A DNA stretch of 39,123 bases, taken from contig CAJUMT010000008.1 of the NCBI GenBank assembly GCA_910587495.1, positions 1 to 39,123 on the forward strand. Reading direction: 5' to 3'. How positions within the stretch are numbered: the first letter of the stretch is position 1; each line of letters starts with the position of its first letter. This document shows, one piece after another, positions 24,237 through 32,504 of this stretch. The position numbers and the translations under genes are program-made. Under the pieces are notes generated by a model, which saw nothing but the letters and a program-made list of their open reading frames with translations, ran no database searches and was not told where the DNA came from. Source of the stretch: an uncultured Lachnospiraceae bacterium. GTDB taxonomy: Bacteria; Bacillota_A; Clostridia; Lachnospirales; Lachnospiraceae.

Positions 24237-24264
24237 ATTATACCATGAATCCGCGAAAATTCAA
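24237..24264 (-). promoter_or_regulatory. Probable promoter of the ecfA1 operon
   Basis: On the minus strand TTGAAT (24259-24264) and a perfect TATAAT (24237-24242) are 16 bases apart, giving a leader of about 35 bases before ecfA1. Confidence 0.6.
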
Positions 24265-24292
24265 GGAATTTAGGCGATTTTCGCACATCCCC

Positions 24293-24868
24293 TTACACGG
24301 TCTCAAATAAAAAGTGTATAAACTCCCTGCCTGTATGCCATACCGCATCTGATTTTGCAGGTTTAAGTGCCCTGGCAACTTTAATGGAAGCCTCGTTCTT
24401 TCTATCCGCCAGCAGGTGTACTTCCGGAAGCTCCAGCACCTCCACCGCATACTGAAGAACCGCCCCCGCGCTCTCCAGGGCATATCCCTGCCTCTGATAC
24501 TTTGGTGCGATCATATAACCCATCTCCACCATGCCTTCCAATATCTCCGAGGGAAATAAGCCCGCCCTCCCCATCACCCGACCGGTCTTTCGCTCCAGTA
24601 CGGTCCACAGGCCAAAATCATAGAAGCTGTAGGCAAACCGTATATACGCCCCCATAAATTCCGTCTCTTCTTTAAGTGTCGGCTGCATAGATTTTAAATA
24701 AGTTTCCATACCTGGTTCTTTTCCGATCCGATATAATTCCGGCACGTCCGCAAGGACTGTCTCTCGTAAAATCAACCTCTTTGTGCAAGCGATTTCCACC
24801 GGTCTTCCCGCTTTTCGGCACAAGTCTCTTTCTAAAAAAGCCGGATCCATCTCTGTCTCTTCCCACAT
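24293..24868 (-). CDS. GNAT family N-acetyltransferase
   Basis: A 191-residue protein of the GCN5-related acetyltransferase fold, which moves an acetyl group from acetyl-CoA to an amine. The N-terminal strand TKRLILRETVLADVPELYRIG and the central FGLWTVLERKTGRVMGRAGLFP lead to the acetyl-CoA region MVEMGYMIAPKYQRQGYALESAGAVLQYA, where Q/RxxGxA is recognisable as QRQGYA. The end (ASIKVARALKPA) matches the NxxSxxLxxKxGF motif only loosely. It resembles the RimJ/RimL-like ribosomal or small-molecule acetyltransferases. The substrate is unknown. Start at 24868 follows AAAGGAAG; an ATG at 24850 is also possible. It is probably a single-gene unit upstream of the ECF operon. Confidence 0.85.
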   Translation of the reverse strand: MWEETEMDPAFLERDLCRKAGRPVEIACTKRLILRETVLADVPELYRIGKEPGMETYLKSMQPTLKEETEFMGAYIRFAYSFYDFGLWTVLERKTGRVMGRAGLFPSEILEGMVEMGYMIAPKYQRQGYALESAGAVLQYAVEVLELPEVHLLADRKNEASIKVARALKPAKSDAVWHTGREFIHFLFETV

Positions 24869-24951
24869 ATGCAGTTCTTCCTTTTGACTTTTTGCCTATC
24901 TTACGCCTGCCTCTCCTGCCCTGTCAACTGCTGTTCCATATAAATACCCTC

Positions 24952-24980
24952 TTTACGAATCTTCCATTATCCGTTAAAAT
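24952..24980 (+). promoter_or_regulatory. Probable promoter of the cyclophilin gene
   Basis: TTTACG (24952-24957) and TAAAAT (24975-24980) are 17 bases apart, with the gene's AAAAGGAGAA ribosome site about 35 bases further on. Confidence 0.5.
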
Positions 24981-25031
24981 AAGTCTGTCTGGCAGGAAAA
25001 GACAGAAAAATACAAAAAGGAGAACGATCCA

Positions 25032-25559
25032 ATGGCACAAAATCCAATTGTCACATTTGAAATGGAAAACGGCAATATCATCAAAGCAGAACTTTATCCC
25101 GATGTCGCCCCCAACACAGTCAACAACTTCTTAAGCCTTGTAAAGAAAGGCTTTTACAACGGCCTTATCTTTCACAGAGTCATTGAAGGCTTTATGATCC
25201 AGGGCGGATGTCCTGACGGAACCGGCATGGGCGGCCCCGGCTATAATATCAAAGGCGAGTTTACACAGAACAAATTTAAGAATGATTTAAAACACACAAG
25301 AGGCGTCCTCTCCATGGCAAGAGCCATGCATCCCGACAGCGCAGGAAGCCAGTTCTTTATCATGCATAAAGTCGCTCCGCACTTAGACGGCGCTTACGCT
25401 TCCTTCGGGAAAGTCACAGAAGGTCTGGACGTAGTTGACAAGATTGCGGCTGTCGATGTGGATTACCAGGACAAGCCCATCGAACCCCAGGTGATCAAAT
25501 CCGTGACCGCAGAAACTTTCGGCGCGGAATATCCGGAACCTGAGACGATGCCGGAATAA
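25032..25559 (+). CDS. Cyclophilin-type peptidyl-prolyl cis-trans isomerase
   Basis: A 175-residue cytoplasmic cyclophilin, which speeds isomerisation of X-Pro bonds during folding. There is no signal peptide. The core is clear: NTVNNFLSLVKKGFYNGLIF then the catalytic FHRVIEGFMIQGGCPDGTG, GVLSMARAMHPDSAGSQFFI and HLDGAYASFGKVTEGLDVVD. The catalytic Arg is in FHRVI, and Phe/Gln in GSQFFI line the proline pocket. It has its own promoter and a strong terminator, so it is probably monocistronic. Confidence 0.96.
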   Translation: MAQNPIVTFEMENGNIIKAELYPDVAPNTVNNFLSLVKKGFYNGLIFHRVIEGFMIQGGCPDGTGMGGPGYNIKGEFTQNKFKNDLKHTRGVLSMARAMHPDSAGSQFFIMHKVAPHLDGAYASFGKVTEGLDVVDKIAAVDVDYQDKPIEPQVIKSVTAETFGAEYPEPETMPE

Positions 25560-25578
25560 GTACAGAAAAAGGGAAAGT

Positions 25579-25632
25579 CCCATGAAATTTCCAAGGATAA
25601 AAATCCGGAATTTCATGGGATTCTTCTTTTTT
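25579..25632 (+). terminator. Intrinsic terminator after the cyclophilin gene
   Basis: CCCATGAAATTTCC (25579-25592) pairs with GGAATTTCATGGG (25607-25619) with one bulged base, followed by a T-rich tract. The converging AAA-ATPase gene on the minus strand may use the same hairpin. Confidence 0.85.
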
Positions 25633-25672
25633 CACATCCGCAGATATGCGCCCCGCTTCGCCGCTTCTGTGC

Positions 25673-27358
25673 CTATTTGATCAAAACCTCTTTCCCCTCA
25701 AAAGCAAAACCATATTTCCGAATCCGGTCTTTTGCAATTCCCCGGCTTTCCAGAACCGCCGCATACCGCCGCTCTTCAATCTGCTTTAAAGCCGCCTCCG
25801 CGGTATCCTTAAGGGACGCCTCATCCTCGGGATCCCTGACCTTAAATTCCAGAATGATGGCGTCGTCTGCCTCATTCTTCGGTTCCAGCATCACGTCATA
25901 TCTGCCATAACCGCTCTCCCGGTTGGAGGTGATCACATACCGGTCCGCCAGATCCACAGTAAGGCCCAGCACAAAACCGTGATAGAATCGCTCCGGCTGC
26001 GTCTCTATCGAGGGTTTCGTCCCACTGTCGAAGTGGCTGAATGTGGCCAGAGCCACCTGGTTCATATAGGCGTTCATAGATTTTATGTCATCCTGCAGCA
26101 GTGCGCTGATAAATCCGTTATAGACCGTTCCCGAACGGGAAAACCATTTTCTGATCATTTTCCGAAACATGATCTGCACTTCCTTGTTGGTCAAAGACAG
26201 TTCATACAGTTCCATTCCTGTATCTTCATTTAAGGTGCAGCCTTCTGCTTTCAGGTATCCGCCCGCCAGAAACAGGCTCCAGACAGCATTCTCATCTGCG
26301 TCCAGCTGATCAAAAACAATCTGCTCGTCAATTTCTTCGAACAAATGTTCCCCTTTCAACAGATGCTCCATTGATATTTTGATCTCTGCATCCCCCTCTC
26401 GAAGCAGCTGATCCACCAAGCCGTTGCTGCTGGTGTTGGCCCAGTAAGTGGAAAGTTTCTTTTTATCCAGAAAATTAATGATCGACCACGGATTATAGAT
26501 ATCCTGCCTTCTTCCAAAGGTAAAGCCGTCATACCAGTCCTTTACCTTCTGCCTCCTGTCATACAGCCCATGTTCCTTTAGTGCCTCCCACACTTCCTCC
26601 TCCGTAAACCCAAAGCTGCTCTCATATTTCTCCGAAGTAGCCGTCACCACTTCCAGATTATTCAGATCAGAAAAGATGGATTCTTTACTGACCCTGGTGA
26701 TCCCGGTCATGACCGCCCGCTCCAGATAAGGATTCGTCTTAAAAGTGGAATTAAAAAGCCCCTGAATAAAATCCGTCATTTCCTGCCAATAGCCGGACAT
26801 CCAGGCCTCTTGAAGCGGGGTATCGTATTCATCCATCAAAATGATCACTTTTTTTCCATAATACCTGAACAGATACCCGGAAAGCTCCCGCAGCGCACAG
26901 GCAGCCCTGGAATCCGTCATTTCCAAAGATACACTGCGGAAAAACCTTTTCTCTTCCTCATTTAATGTCTGGTCAGCCAACAGAAAGTCAAACTTTCTGT
27001 ACAATCTTTGTATGGCCATGCAGATCTTTTCCCTTGCCAGGGAAAAACGGTTTGCTTTTATATCTGCAAAGCTTAAGAAGATCACCGGACAGGTCCCCTG
27101 AAGCTTCTGGTATTTCTCATCGTCCCATATGGACAGGCCTTCAAAGATCTCTCCCTGCCCTGCATATTCTATGGAAAGAAACCGTTCCAGCATATCCATG
27201 TTCAGGGTCTTCCCGAACCTGCGGGGGCGGGTGATCAGAGTTACGTCATCGCCGCTTTCCCACCACTCCCGGATAAAATATGTCTTATCTATATAAAAAT
27301 ACTGATTTTCTATCAATTTCTCAAAGCTCTGAATCCCGATTCCAATCGTCCTTGCCAT
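25673..27358 (-). CDS. AAA-ATPase-like / PD-(D/E)XK nuclease family protein, copy 1
   Basis: A 561-residue protein of the family with an AAA-ATPase-like N-terminus (PF09820 type) and a C-terminal PD-(D/E)XK nuclease-like domain (PF08011 type). The P-loop is LITRPRRFGKTLNMDM near residues 40-55, Walker B is VIILMDEYDTPLQEA, and later come FNSTFKTNPYLERAVMTGITR and WYDGFTFG. The C-terminal nuclease core is GRYDVMLEP...IILEFKV, matching D-(X)n-ExK. No function has been shown for this family, which expands in gut Bacteroidetes and Clostridia. The ATG at 27358 is chosen because the paralogue at 32505-34187 begins with the same MARTIGIG, and GAGAGG precedes it. All motif residues look intact. Confidence 0.88.
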   Translation of the reverse strand: MARTIGIGIQSFEKLIENQYFYIDKTYFIREWWESGDDVTLITRPRRFGKTLNMDMLERFLSIEYAGQGEIFEGLSIWDDEKYQKLQGTCPVIFLSFADIKANRFSLAREKICMAIQRLYRKFDFLLADQTLNEEEKRFFRSVSLEMTDSRAACALRELSGYLFRYYGKKVIILMDEYDTPLQEAWMSGYWQEMTDFIQGLFNSTFKTNPYLERAVMTGITRVSKESIFSDLNNLEVVTATSEKYESSFGFTEEEVWEALKEHGLYDRRQKVKDWYDGFTFGRRQDIYNPWSIINFLDKKKLSTYWANTSSNGLVDQLLREGDAEIKISMEHLLKGEHLFEEIDEQIVFDQLDADENAVWSLFLAGGYLKAEGCTLNEDTGMELYELSLTNKEVQIMFRKMIRKWFSRSGTVYNGFISALLQDDIKSMNAYMNQVALATFSHFDSGTKPSIETQPERFYHGFVLGLTVDLADRYVITSNRESGYGRYDVMLEPKNEADDAIILEFKVRDPEDEASLKDTAEAALKQIEERRYAAVLESRGIAKDRIRKYGFAFEGKEVLIK

Positions 27359-27476
27359 TAAATCATACCTCTCTATGCTGCCCTGCATACGTCCTGTCCA
27401 AACTGCTTACCCTTATTATACAGGTTTACCGCCTGATACTCAAGAAATACAGGAAAATGTTCAGCGCCGGCATGCC

Positions 27477-28810
27477 CTAATATCCGTATCGTTTCCGCTT
27501 CCCACCAAGAAACAGAAACGTCACTCCTGCCGACAGGAGTTCCGCCGCGATGATGGACATCCAGATCCCGTCGATGCCCCAGAAAAACGGAAAGACCAGC
27601 ACCGCCGCACACTCGAACACCAACGTCCGAAGAAAAGAGACCAGGGCGGAAGTGAGCCCGTCCCCAAGGGCGGTGAAGAAGGATGAGCCGAAGATCGAAA
27701 AGCCGGAACACAGAAACGAGCAGGAGAAGAAGCGGAATCCCCGAACCGTCAGCTCCATAAGTCCCGGATCATAGCCGGCAAAAAGATAAGCCAGCGGTCC
27801 GGCCAGAAGCTCTCCGGCAGCGAACATCAGAACCGCCGCCCCTCCCACCAGCAGGCAGCTTTTTTCAGGAGTCCGCTCAGTTCTTCCCGGCGTCCTGCCC
27901 CATAGTGATAACTGACGACCGGCGCACTGCCTACGGAGTATCCGATAAACATTGCCTGGAAGATCAAACTTACATACATGAGGACCCCATAGGCGGCAAT
28001 CCCGTCCTCCCCAGCATATTTCATCAACTGCACATTGTACAGCATACTCACCAATGACATAGACAGATTGCTCATAAGCTCGGAAGAACCATTCGTACAG
28101 GTCCTTACCAGCGCCCTGGTATCCAGCTGGCTTCTCAGACGCACCAGCCGCAGAAGGCTCTTATTTCTCCGGCCAAAATACACAAGCGGAATCACGCCGC
28201 CCACAAACTGGCTAAACGCCGTAGCTGCCGCCGCGCCTTCCATCCCCCACTGAAATACCGCCACAAACAGTGCGTCCAAAACCATATTGGTGACTCCCGA
28301 CGCCACCGTCACATACAATCCCAGCTTCGGTCGCTCTGCCGTGACGAACAGGCACTGAAATTCAAACTGCAGCACATAGAAAGGAAGCGCCGCCAGAACG
28401 ATCCTCCCATACCGGACACTGTCGTCCAGAAGCCTCCCTTCCGCACCCATAAGGGACGCAATGGGACGAATGCATGCAAAACCAAAGAGCATTAGAACTA
28501 CCCCGCAGACGATGGAGGTGTAGACGATCAGCGAAAACAGCCGGTTGGCCCTTTCCCGGTCTCCCTCTCCCAGCGTCTGCGCGATCAGCGCACCTCCTCC
28601 CGTGCCGAACATAAAGCCTGCACAGCCCAGAATCATCAAAAGCGGCATGATAAAGTTCACCGCCGCAAAAGGCGTCTTTCCCGCAAAATTGGACACAAAA
28701 AACCCGTCCACTACCCCGTAGATCGAGGTAAACACCAACATGATGACGGACGGAAAGGTAAAGCGCAGCAAGCGCCCATATGTAAAGTGGTCAGATAAAC
28801 GGATCTTCAT
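27477..28810 (-). pseudogene. MATE family efflux transporter, disrupted by a frameshift
   Basis: Two overlapping minus-strand frames together encode one MATE (multidrug and toxin extrusion) transporter. 27827-28810 gives 327 residues (LSDHFTYGRLLRFTFPSVIMLVFTSIYGVVDGFFVSNFAG at the start), and 27477-27848 gives the last helices (ending GGKRKRYGY). The break is at an A6 run on the coding strand (27860-27865). One extra A there restores a continuous ~444-residue protein of normal MATE length with LLKKSCLLVGGAAVL across the joint. It may be a true mutation, a phase-variable tract, a slippage site or a sequencing error. The start overlaps the marR stop by four bases. MATE pumps export drugs or metabolites with Na+ or H+. 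Confidence 0.85.
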
Positions 28811-29262
28811 GGCTCATCTCCCGCCTTCATCTGTTCTGCCTTTTCCCGAATCGCCGCTAAAAAATGCGCCGTCAGTTCCAGATATTTTTCCACATCCTCT
28901 TCCGTCCAGGAAGCAAAGATCTCATTCTCGGCCTGCATGATCCGTCCTACCGTCCGTTCCGCCAGCTCCATCCCCTGTTCGGTCAGGCAGACATCTTTAT
29001 TCCTGGAACCTGCCCGTTCCAGATAAACGACGCCCTCTGTTTCCAGCTTCCTGATCGCGGAATTGATCGTCTGCTTGCTCAAACCGGACCATCGGCAGAT
29101 ATTCTGAAGGAGACACCGATCCCCCTGATCGCAGATCGTGTAGAGAATATTCATGGCGCTGTCCGACAGTCCGAGCTTTAGCGACATATCATGGTAGACT
29201 GCATCCAGTTCACCCAGAAGATAATTAAACCGTTTCATGATTTTTGAAGTAGTTTCTCTCAT
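28807..29262 (-). CDS. MarR family transcriptional regulator
   Basis: A 151-residue winged-helix regulator. The helix-turn-helix and wing are CLLQNICRWSGLSKQTINSAIRKLETEGVVYLERAGSRNKDVCLTEQG, and flanking helices form the dimer interface. It is followed directly by the MATE transporter gene (ATGA overlap), so it most likely represses a pump operon that includes itself, with relief by a ligand. A 15-bp perfect inverted repeat overlapping its promoter is the probable operator. The start follows GGAGGTGCAGG. Confidence 0.93.
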   Translation of the reverse strand: MRETTSKIMKRFNYLLGELDAVYHDMSLKLGLSDSAMNILYTICDQGDRCLLQNICRWSGLSKQTINSAIRKLETEGVVYLERAGSRNKDVCLTEQGMELAERTVGRIMQAENEIFASWTEEDVEKYLELTAHFLAAIREKAEQMKAGDEP

Positions 29263-29277
29263 CCTGCACCTCCATAT

Positions 29278-29326
29278 AGTACGAAATCATATTATGCATT
29301 ATGATATGATTTCGTACTAATGTCAA
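29278..29326 (-). promoter_or_regulatory. Promoter of the marR-MATE operon with embedded palindromic operator
   Basis: On the minus strand TTGACA (29321-29326) and CATAAT (29298-29303) are 17 bases apart. A perfect inverted repeat with 15-bp arms, AGTACGAAATCATAT (29278-29292 and 29304-29318), 11-base spacer, covers the promoter spacer and the start site. This is the expected layout of MarR autorepression. Confidence 0.85.
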
Positions 29327-29473
29327 GCGATCATTCATATTATAACGACTTTATCCTTTATGCAGACAGGGGAATTTGCTCTCTGTAGACCATTTATCCC
29401 AAAAATGCAGCCGTTTGCCCGATTCCTGAAAAGTTTCCCGCAAAATCGACGATATAAAAAAAGAGGTGGTAAG

Positions 29474-30190
29474 ATGACGGCAGCAGTTTGTGATGACGAA
29501 AAAATCCTGTGCGGACAAATCGAACAGCTGATTAAGAAAACAGCCCCGGATTGCCGGGTGCTTCGGTTCTCCTCCGGGGAAGCGTTTCTGCATGCAAATG
29601 TCCCGGTAGATATCCTGTTCCTTGATATCCGGCTTGGCGGCATGGATGGAATCGAGACGGCAAAAGCATTAAGAGAAAAACAGAATAATACAGTCCTGAT
29701 CTTCCTCACTGGATGCAGGGAATATGTATTTGAGGCCTTTGATGTCTCCGCCTTCCATTATCTGCTGAAACCGGTGGACGAACGGAAATTTCAGGACGTC
29801 TTTGCAAAAGCTCTGGCGGAAGCTGAACAGAGATGCCGGATGGAAGACGGCCTGCTTCTCCTGAAATCCCGGGGCAGGCACATTTCCCTGTTTCGGAATG
29901 ACATCCTGTATATAGAAAGTCAAAATCGAAAAGTATATGTACATACCAGAAGAGACGTACTGGAAATCCGAGCGGACTTAAAGGATTTGGAGCCGGAACT
30001 GGGACCGGCCTTCTGCCGGTGCCATAAAGGCTATCTGGTTCATATGGGATATATTGCAGAGTATGAAAAAGACCGGATCCTCCTGACTAACGGAGAAAGT
30101 GCATACCTTTCCAGAAGAAAATACCGGACTTTTGTGCAAACCTATATGAATTATCTGCGAAACGGAGGAATTCTTCTTGATTCCGATTAA
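29474..30190 (+). CDS. LytTR family response regulator
   Basis: A 238-residue regulator. The receiver domain (1-120) has VCDDEK, phospho-acceptor Asp in ILFLDIRLGGMDG, Thr in FLTG and Lys in YLLKPVDE. The LytTR DNA-binding domain (about 135-235) has ILYIESQNRKVYVHT, the ADLKDLEPELGPAFCRCHKGYLVHM stretch and ILLTNGESAYLSRRKYRTF. LytTR proteins bind direct repeats upstream of targets. The start at 29474 is chosen because AAAGAGGTGG precedes it. The kinase gene begins inside its last codons. Two GTTT-containing words 20 bases apart upstream of the start might be self-binding sites (weak). Confidence 0.93.
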   Translation: MTAAVCDDEKILCGQIEQLIKKTAPDCRVLRFSSGEAFLHANVPVDILFLDIRLGGMDGIETAKALREKQNNTVLIFLTGCREYVFEAFDVSAFHYLLKPVDERKFQDVFAKALAEAEQRCRMEDGLLLLKSRGRHISLFRNDILYIESQNRKVYVHTRRDVLEIRADLKDLEPELGPAFCRCHKGYLVHMGYIAEYEKDRILLTNGESAYLSRRKYRTFVQTYMNYLRNGGILLDSD

Positions 30191-31664
30191 CCTGATGACC
30201 ACACTGCAAATCTTGATCGATCCGGTAGAAGGATATTATCTGCAGCAGTACTATGGAAGCTTTTCCCAGGGGAAACCATCCTCCACCGTTTTCAAAGGTA
30301 TACTGGTTATTCTGTGCTATACAGTTTTCCAATATGTAAAAAAACAAATCCTTCCAGGCAGCCACAGTCCATGGAAGATTGCGACAGACTTGCTTCTTAC
30401 GCTCTGCTTTCTGCTTTTACTGACCATCTGTCTGTACCGCGATCTCGGAATCTTCCGCATCTTTCTGGCGGTAAGCTTCATGGCCATACGGGAAGCCGGA
30501 CGCATCATAGCTCTGATCCTGCCCTATCTGACCACTTTGCCGACATCATTTCCAGGATGGCGTCAAATTTATGGGCATACCGTTTCGGAGCAAAATGCTT
30601 TTTTCTTCGTGCTGCTGACGGTACACGGCATGTGGATCCTAATATATGGATTTCGTGTCTTAATCCTGCATGTTTCTCTAAACAGCATACGGAAACAGTT
30701 TCATGAAGGACCGCCTTCCGTCAACCCTGCAGAGTTGCAATATCTGCTGTTGCCGGCGCTGACTGCTTCCTGCATCAACCTGCTGCTGAACCTGATTCTG
30801 TTCCGGTCAGATCATTGCGGAAAAGAAGTATTCCTCTTTGATCTTTATCCGGTTCTCCGCCTGTTTGTGCCTATTCTGCTGCTTCTCTCCCTGGTATCTG
30901 TTCTATACGGAGTCCGACTTTTTCAGCGTATGGCCGCCCTCCGCCAGGAACAGAACGGTCAGGCCGTTCTGGAAGAACAGTTAAAAAGCATGCAGGAATA
31001 CCTCCAGGAGGAGCAGCGCATCCAGTCCGGGATCCGCGGCATGAAGCACGACATGAAAAATACACTCGCCGTCGTCATGCAGCTTGTAGGAAAAGAACCA
31101 GAAAACCGAAATGTTGAACTTGACCGGTACTTGTCAGGCCTGAATCATTCTCTACAGGAGCTGGAATACTGTTTTCACACCGGAAACGCCGTCGCGGATG
31201 CCCTGCTGAATATGAAATATCACAAAGCAATCCTTCAGATCCCCGGCCTTCATCTGCAGGCTGACACGCTGCTCTTCCCGGATGCGTTTCATATCTCCAA
31301 TTACGACATCGGAATCATCATTGGAAATGCACTGGATAACGCCCTGGAAGCATGCGCAAATGATCGGGAAGAAGCGCCGGATGCCGAGATTTACATAAAA
31401 CTTTTTTCCTTTCAAAAACGGAATCTGTTTTTTATCGAAGTGGAAAACAGCTTTCACGGCAGACTGATCTGCCCAAAAGGAGCGGAATTTCCGTCCTCCA
31501 CCCGAAAAAAAGACTCTGCCGGTCTCCATGGCATTGGACTTTCCAATATAAAGAAGGCCGCAGAAAAATATGATGGAGCCATAGCATGGGACGCCACGGA
31601 CAACATCTTTCACCTGTCCGTCATGTTGAAAAACAAGCCACAGAAAACAGAAAAAGAAATATAA
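30177..31664 (+). CDS. Sensor histidine kinase of the AgrC/GHKL type
   Basis: A 495-residue membrane kinase. The N-terminal ~245 residues hold about six hydrophobic segments. A coiled linker (QEQNGQAVLEEQLKSMQEYL) leads to the phospho-acceptor RGMKHDMKNTLAVVM with the HxxxN spacing of AgrC-like kinases. The ATPase domain has IGNALDNALEACAND (N-box) and GIGLSNIKKAAEKYDG (G-box). The TTG at 30177 is likely the start because GGAGGA lies 8 bases before it, overlapping the regulator by 14 bases. An ATG at 30195 is the alternative. No autoinducer-peptide gene or AgrB-like protease is seen nearby, so its signal is unknown. Confidence 0.9.
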   Translation: MIPINLMTTLQILIDPVEGYYLQQYYGSFSQGKPSSTVFKGILVILCYTVFQYVKKQILPGSHSPWKIATDLLLTLCFLLLLTICLYRDLGIFRIFLAVSFMAIREAGRIIALILPYLTTLPTSFPGWRQIYGHTVSEQNAFFFVLLTVHGMWILIYGFRVLILHVSLNSIRKQFHEGPPSVNPAELQYLLLPALTASCINLLLNLILFRSDHCGKEVFLFDLYPVLRLFVPILLLLSLVSVLYGVRLFQRMAALRQEQNGQAVLEEQLKSMQEYLQEEQRIQSGIRGMKHDMKNTLAVVMQLVGKEPENRNVELDRYLSGLNHSLQELEYCFHTGNAVADALLNMKYHKAILQIPGLHLQADTLLFPDAFHISNYDIGIIIGNALDNALEACANDREEAPDAEIYIKLFSFQKRNLFFIEVENSFHGRLICPKGAEFPSSTRKKDSAGLHGIGLSNIKKAAEKYDGAIAWDATDNIFHLSVMLKNKPQKTEKEI

Positions 31665-31693
31665 ATTTAAACAGAAAGGTGCGTATTAGAATC

Positions 31694-32413
31694 ATGAAAA
31701 TCAACCCTTTTAAGACTACAAACCCGTTTTGCCCTGCCGCGCGGCTCTATCACGAGACCGGTCGTTTTCAGGCCGCTAATCCTGGAACAGATCGGCAGTC
31801 CGCAAATGCGGACCGGATAACGATCTCTCTGTTTGGCCAGAACAGCCGGGTTGAGAGCCTAATGAAGCAAAGGCATTCCCTCCTGGAACGAAAAAATGAA
31901 CTGATCCGTTCCACCCTGGAAAACGGCGGGAACAGAGAATCCATTCAGGATCTTCTGGACACTTATGAAGAACAGATGAAAAATCTCGATCAGCAGATCT
32001 CACAGGAAATGGCAGATCTGAACGCTGACCAGCCGGATAAAAATCCTTCTGCTTCCAAAAACAACACGACGAAAACGGAAGCGGAGCTGCGGAAAGAACA
32101 GATCTTTGGCCTCGTAAACCTGTCCTCTGGATTGTCGCAGACCGAGGCCATGCAATCAGCAAAAACCGCCATTGAGGGAGAAGCCAGAGTCCTGAAAAGC
32201 GAAATCCGTATGGATAAAGGCCGCGGCGGTGACCCGGAAGCAATTGCCAAACGGGAAGAAAAACTTACAAACCTGCAGCAAAAAGCAACCGGACTGTCCG
32301 CAGACATCGCAAAAACAGCCGGGGACACTGCAAAGCAGATTGATGAAAACTATAGATCCGCCAAGGAAGCGGCTCGCGAAGAAACAAAAAACGAGGATAA
32401 CCCGCCTGCTTGA
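31694..32413 (+). CDS. Coiled-coil protein of unknown function downstream of the LytTR two-component pair
   Basis: A 239-residue hydrophilic protein with no signal peptide or membrane helix. After an N-terminal region (MKINPFKTTNPFCPAARLYH), residues about 50-115 form a heptad-rich coiled coil (SRVESLMKQRHSLLERKNEL and YEEQMKNLDQQISQEMADL). A linker rich in Asn, Ser and Thr leads to a second helical region (SSGLSQTEAMQSAKTAIEGE, then LTNLQQKATGLSADIAKTAG), and the end is charged. It may loosely resemble FlxA-like helical proteins, but I cannot assign a family. The ATG at 31694 is 30 bases after the kinase stop, with AAAGG 14 bases before it, which is long. It is probably co-transcribed with the two-component genes. 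Confidence 0.75.
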   Translation: MKINPFKTTNPFCPAARLYHETGRFQAANPGTDRQSANADRITISLFGQNSRVESLMKQRHSLLERKNELIRSTLENGGNRESIQDLLDTYEEQMKNLDQQISQEMADLNADQPDKNPSASKNNTTKTEAELRKEQIFGLVNLSSGLSQTEAMQSAKTAIEGEARVLKSEIRMDKGRGGDPEAIAKREEKLTNLQQKATGLSADIAKTAGDTAKQIDENYRSAKEAAREETKNEDNPPA

Positions 32414-32441
32414 GCTGTTATCCCTACATAAAAGAACTCAT

Positions 32442-32471
32442 CTGCCTGGTGATATTTTTATCACCGGGCAG
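32442..32471. terminator. Stem-loop between converging genes, possible terminator
   Basis: CTGCCTGGTGAT (32442-32453) pairs with ATCACCGGGCAG (32460-32471), 12 pairs including one G-T, around a 6-base T-rich loop. No strong T run follows on either strand, so termination is uncertain. Confidence 0.45.
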
Positions 32472-32504
32472 GAGGAAGTTCACTTTCTCTCTCCTGCAGT
32501 CGCT

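Noticed and set aside
27477..27848. A separate small membrane protein of 123 residues
   Set aside because: It continues the MATE transporter in another frame and has no ribosome site of its own, so it is treated as the 3' part of the frameshifted gene.
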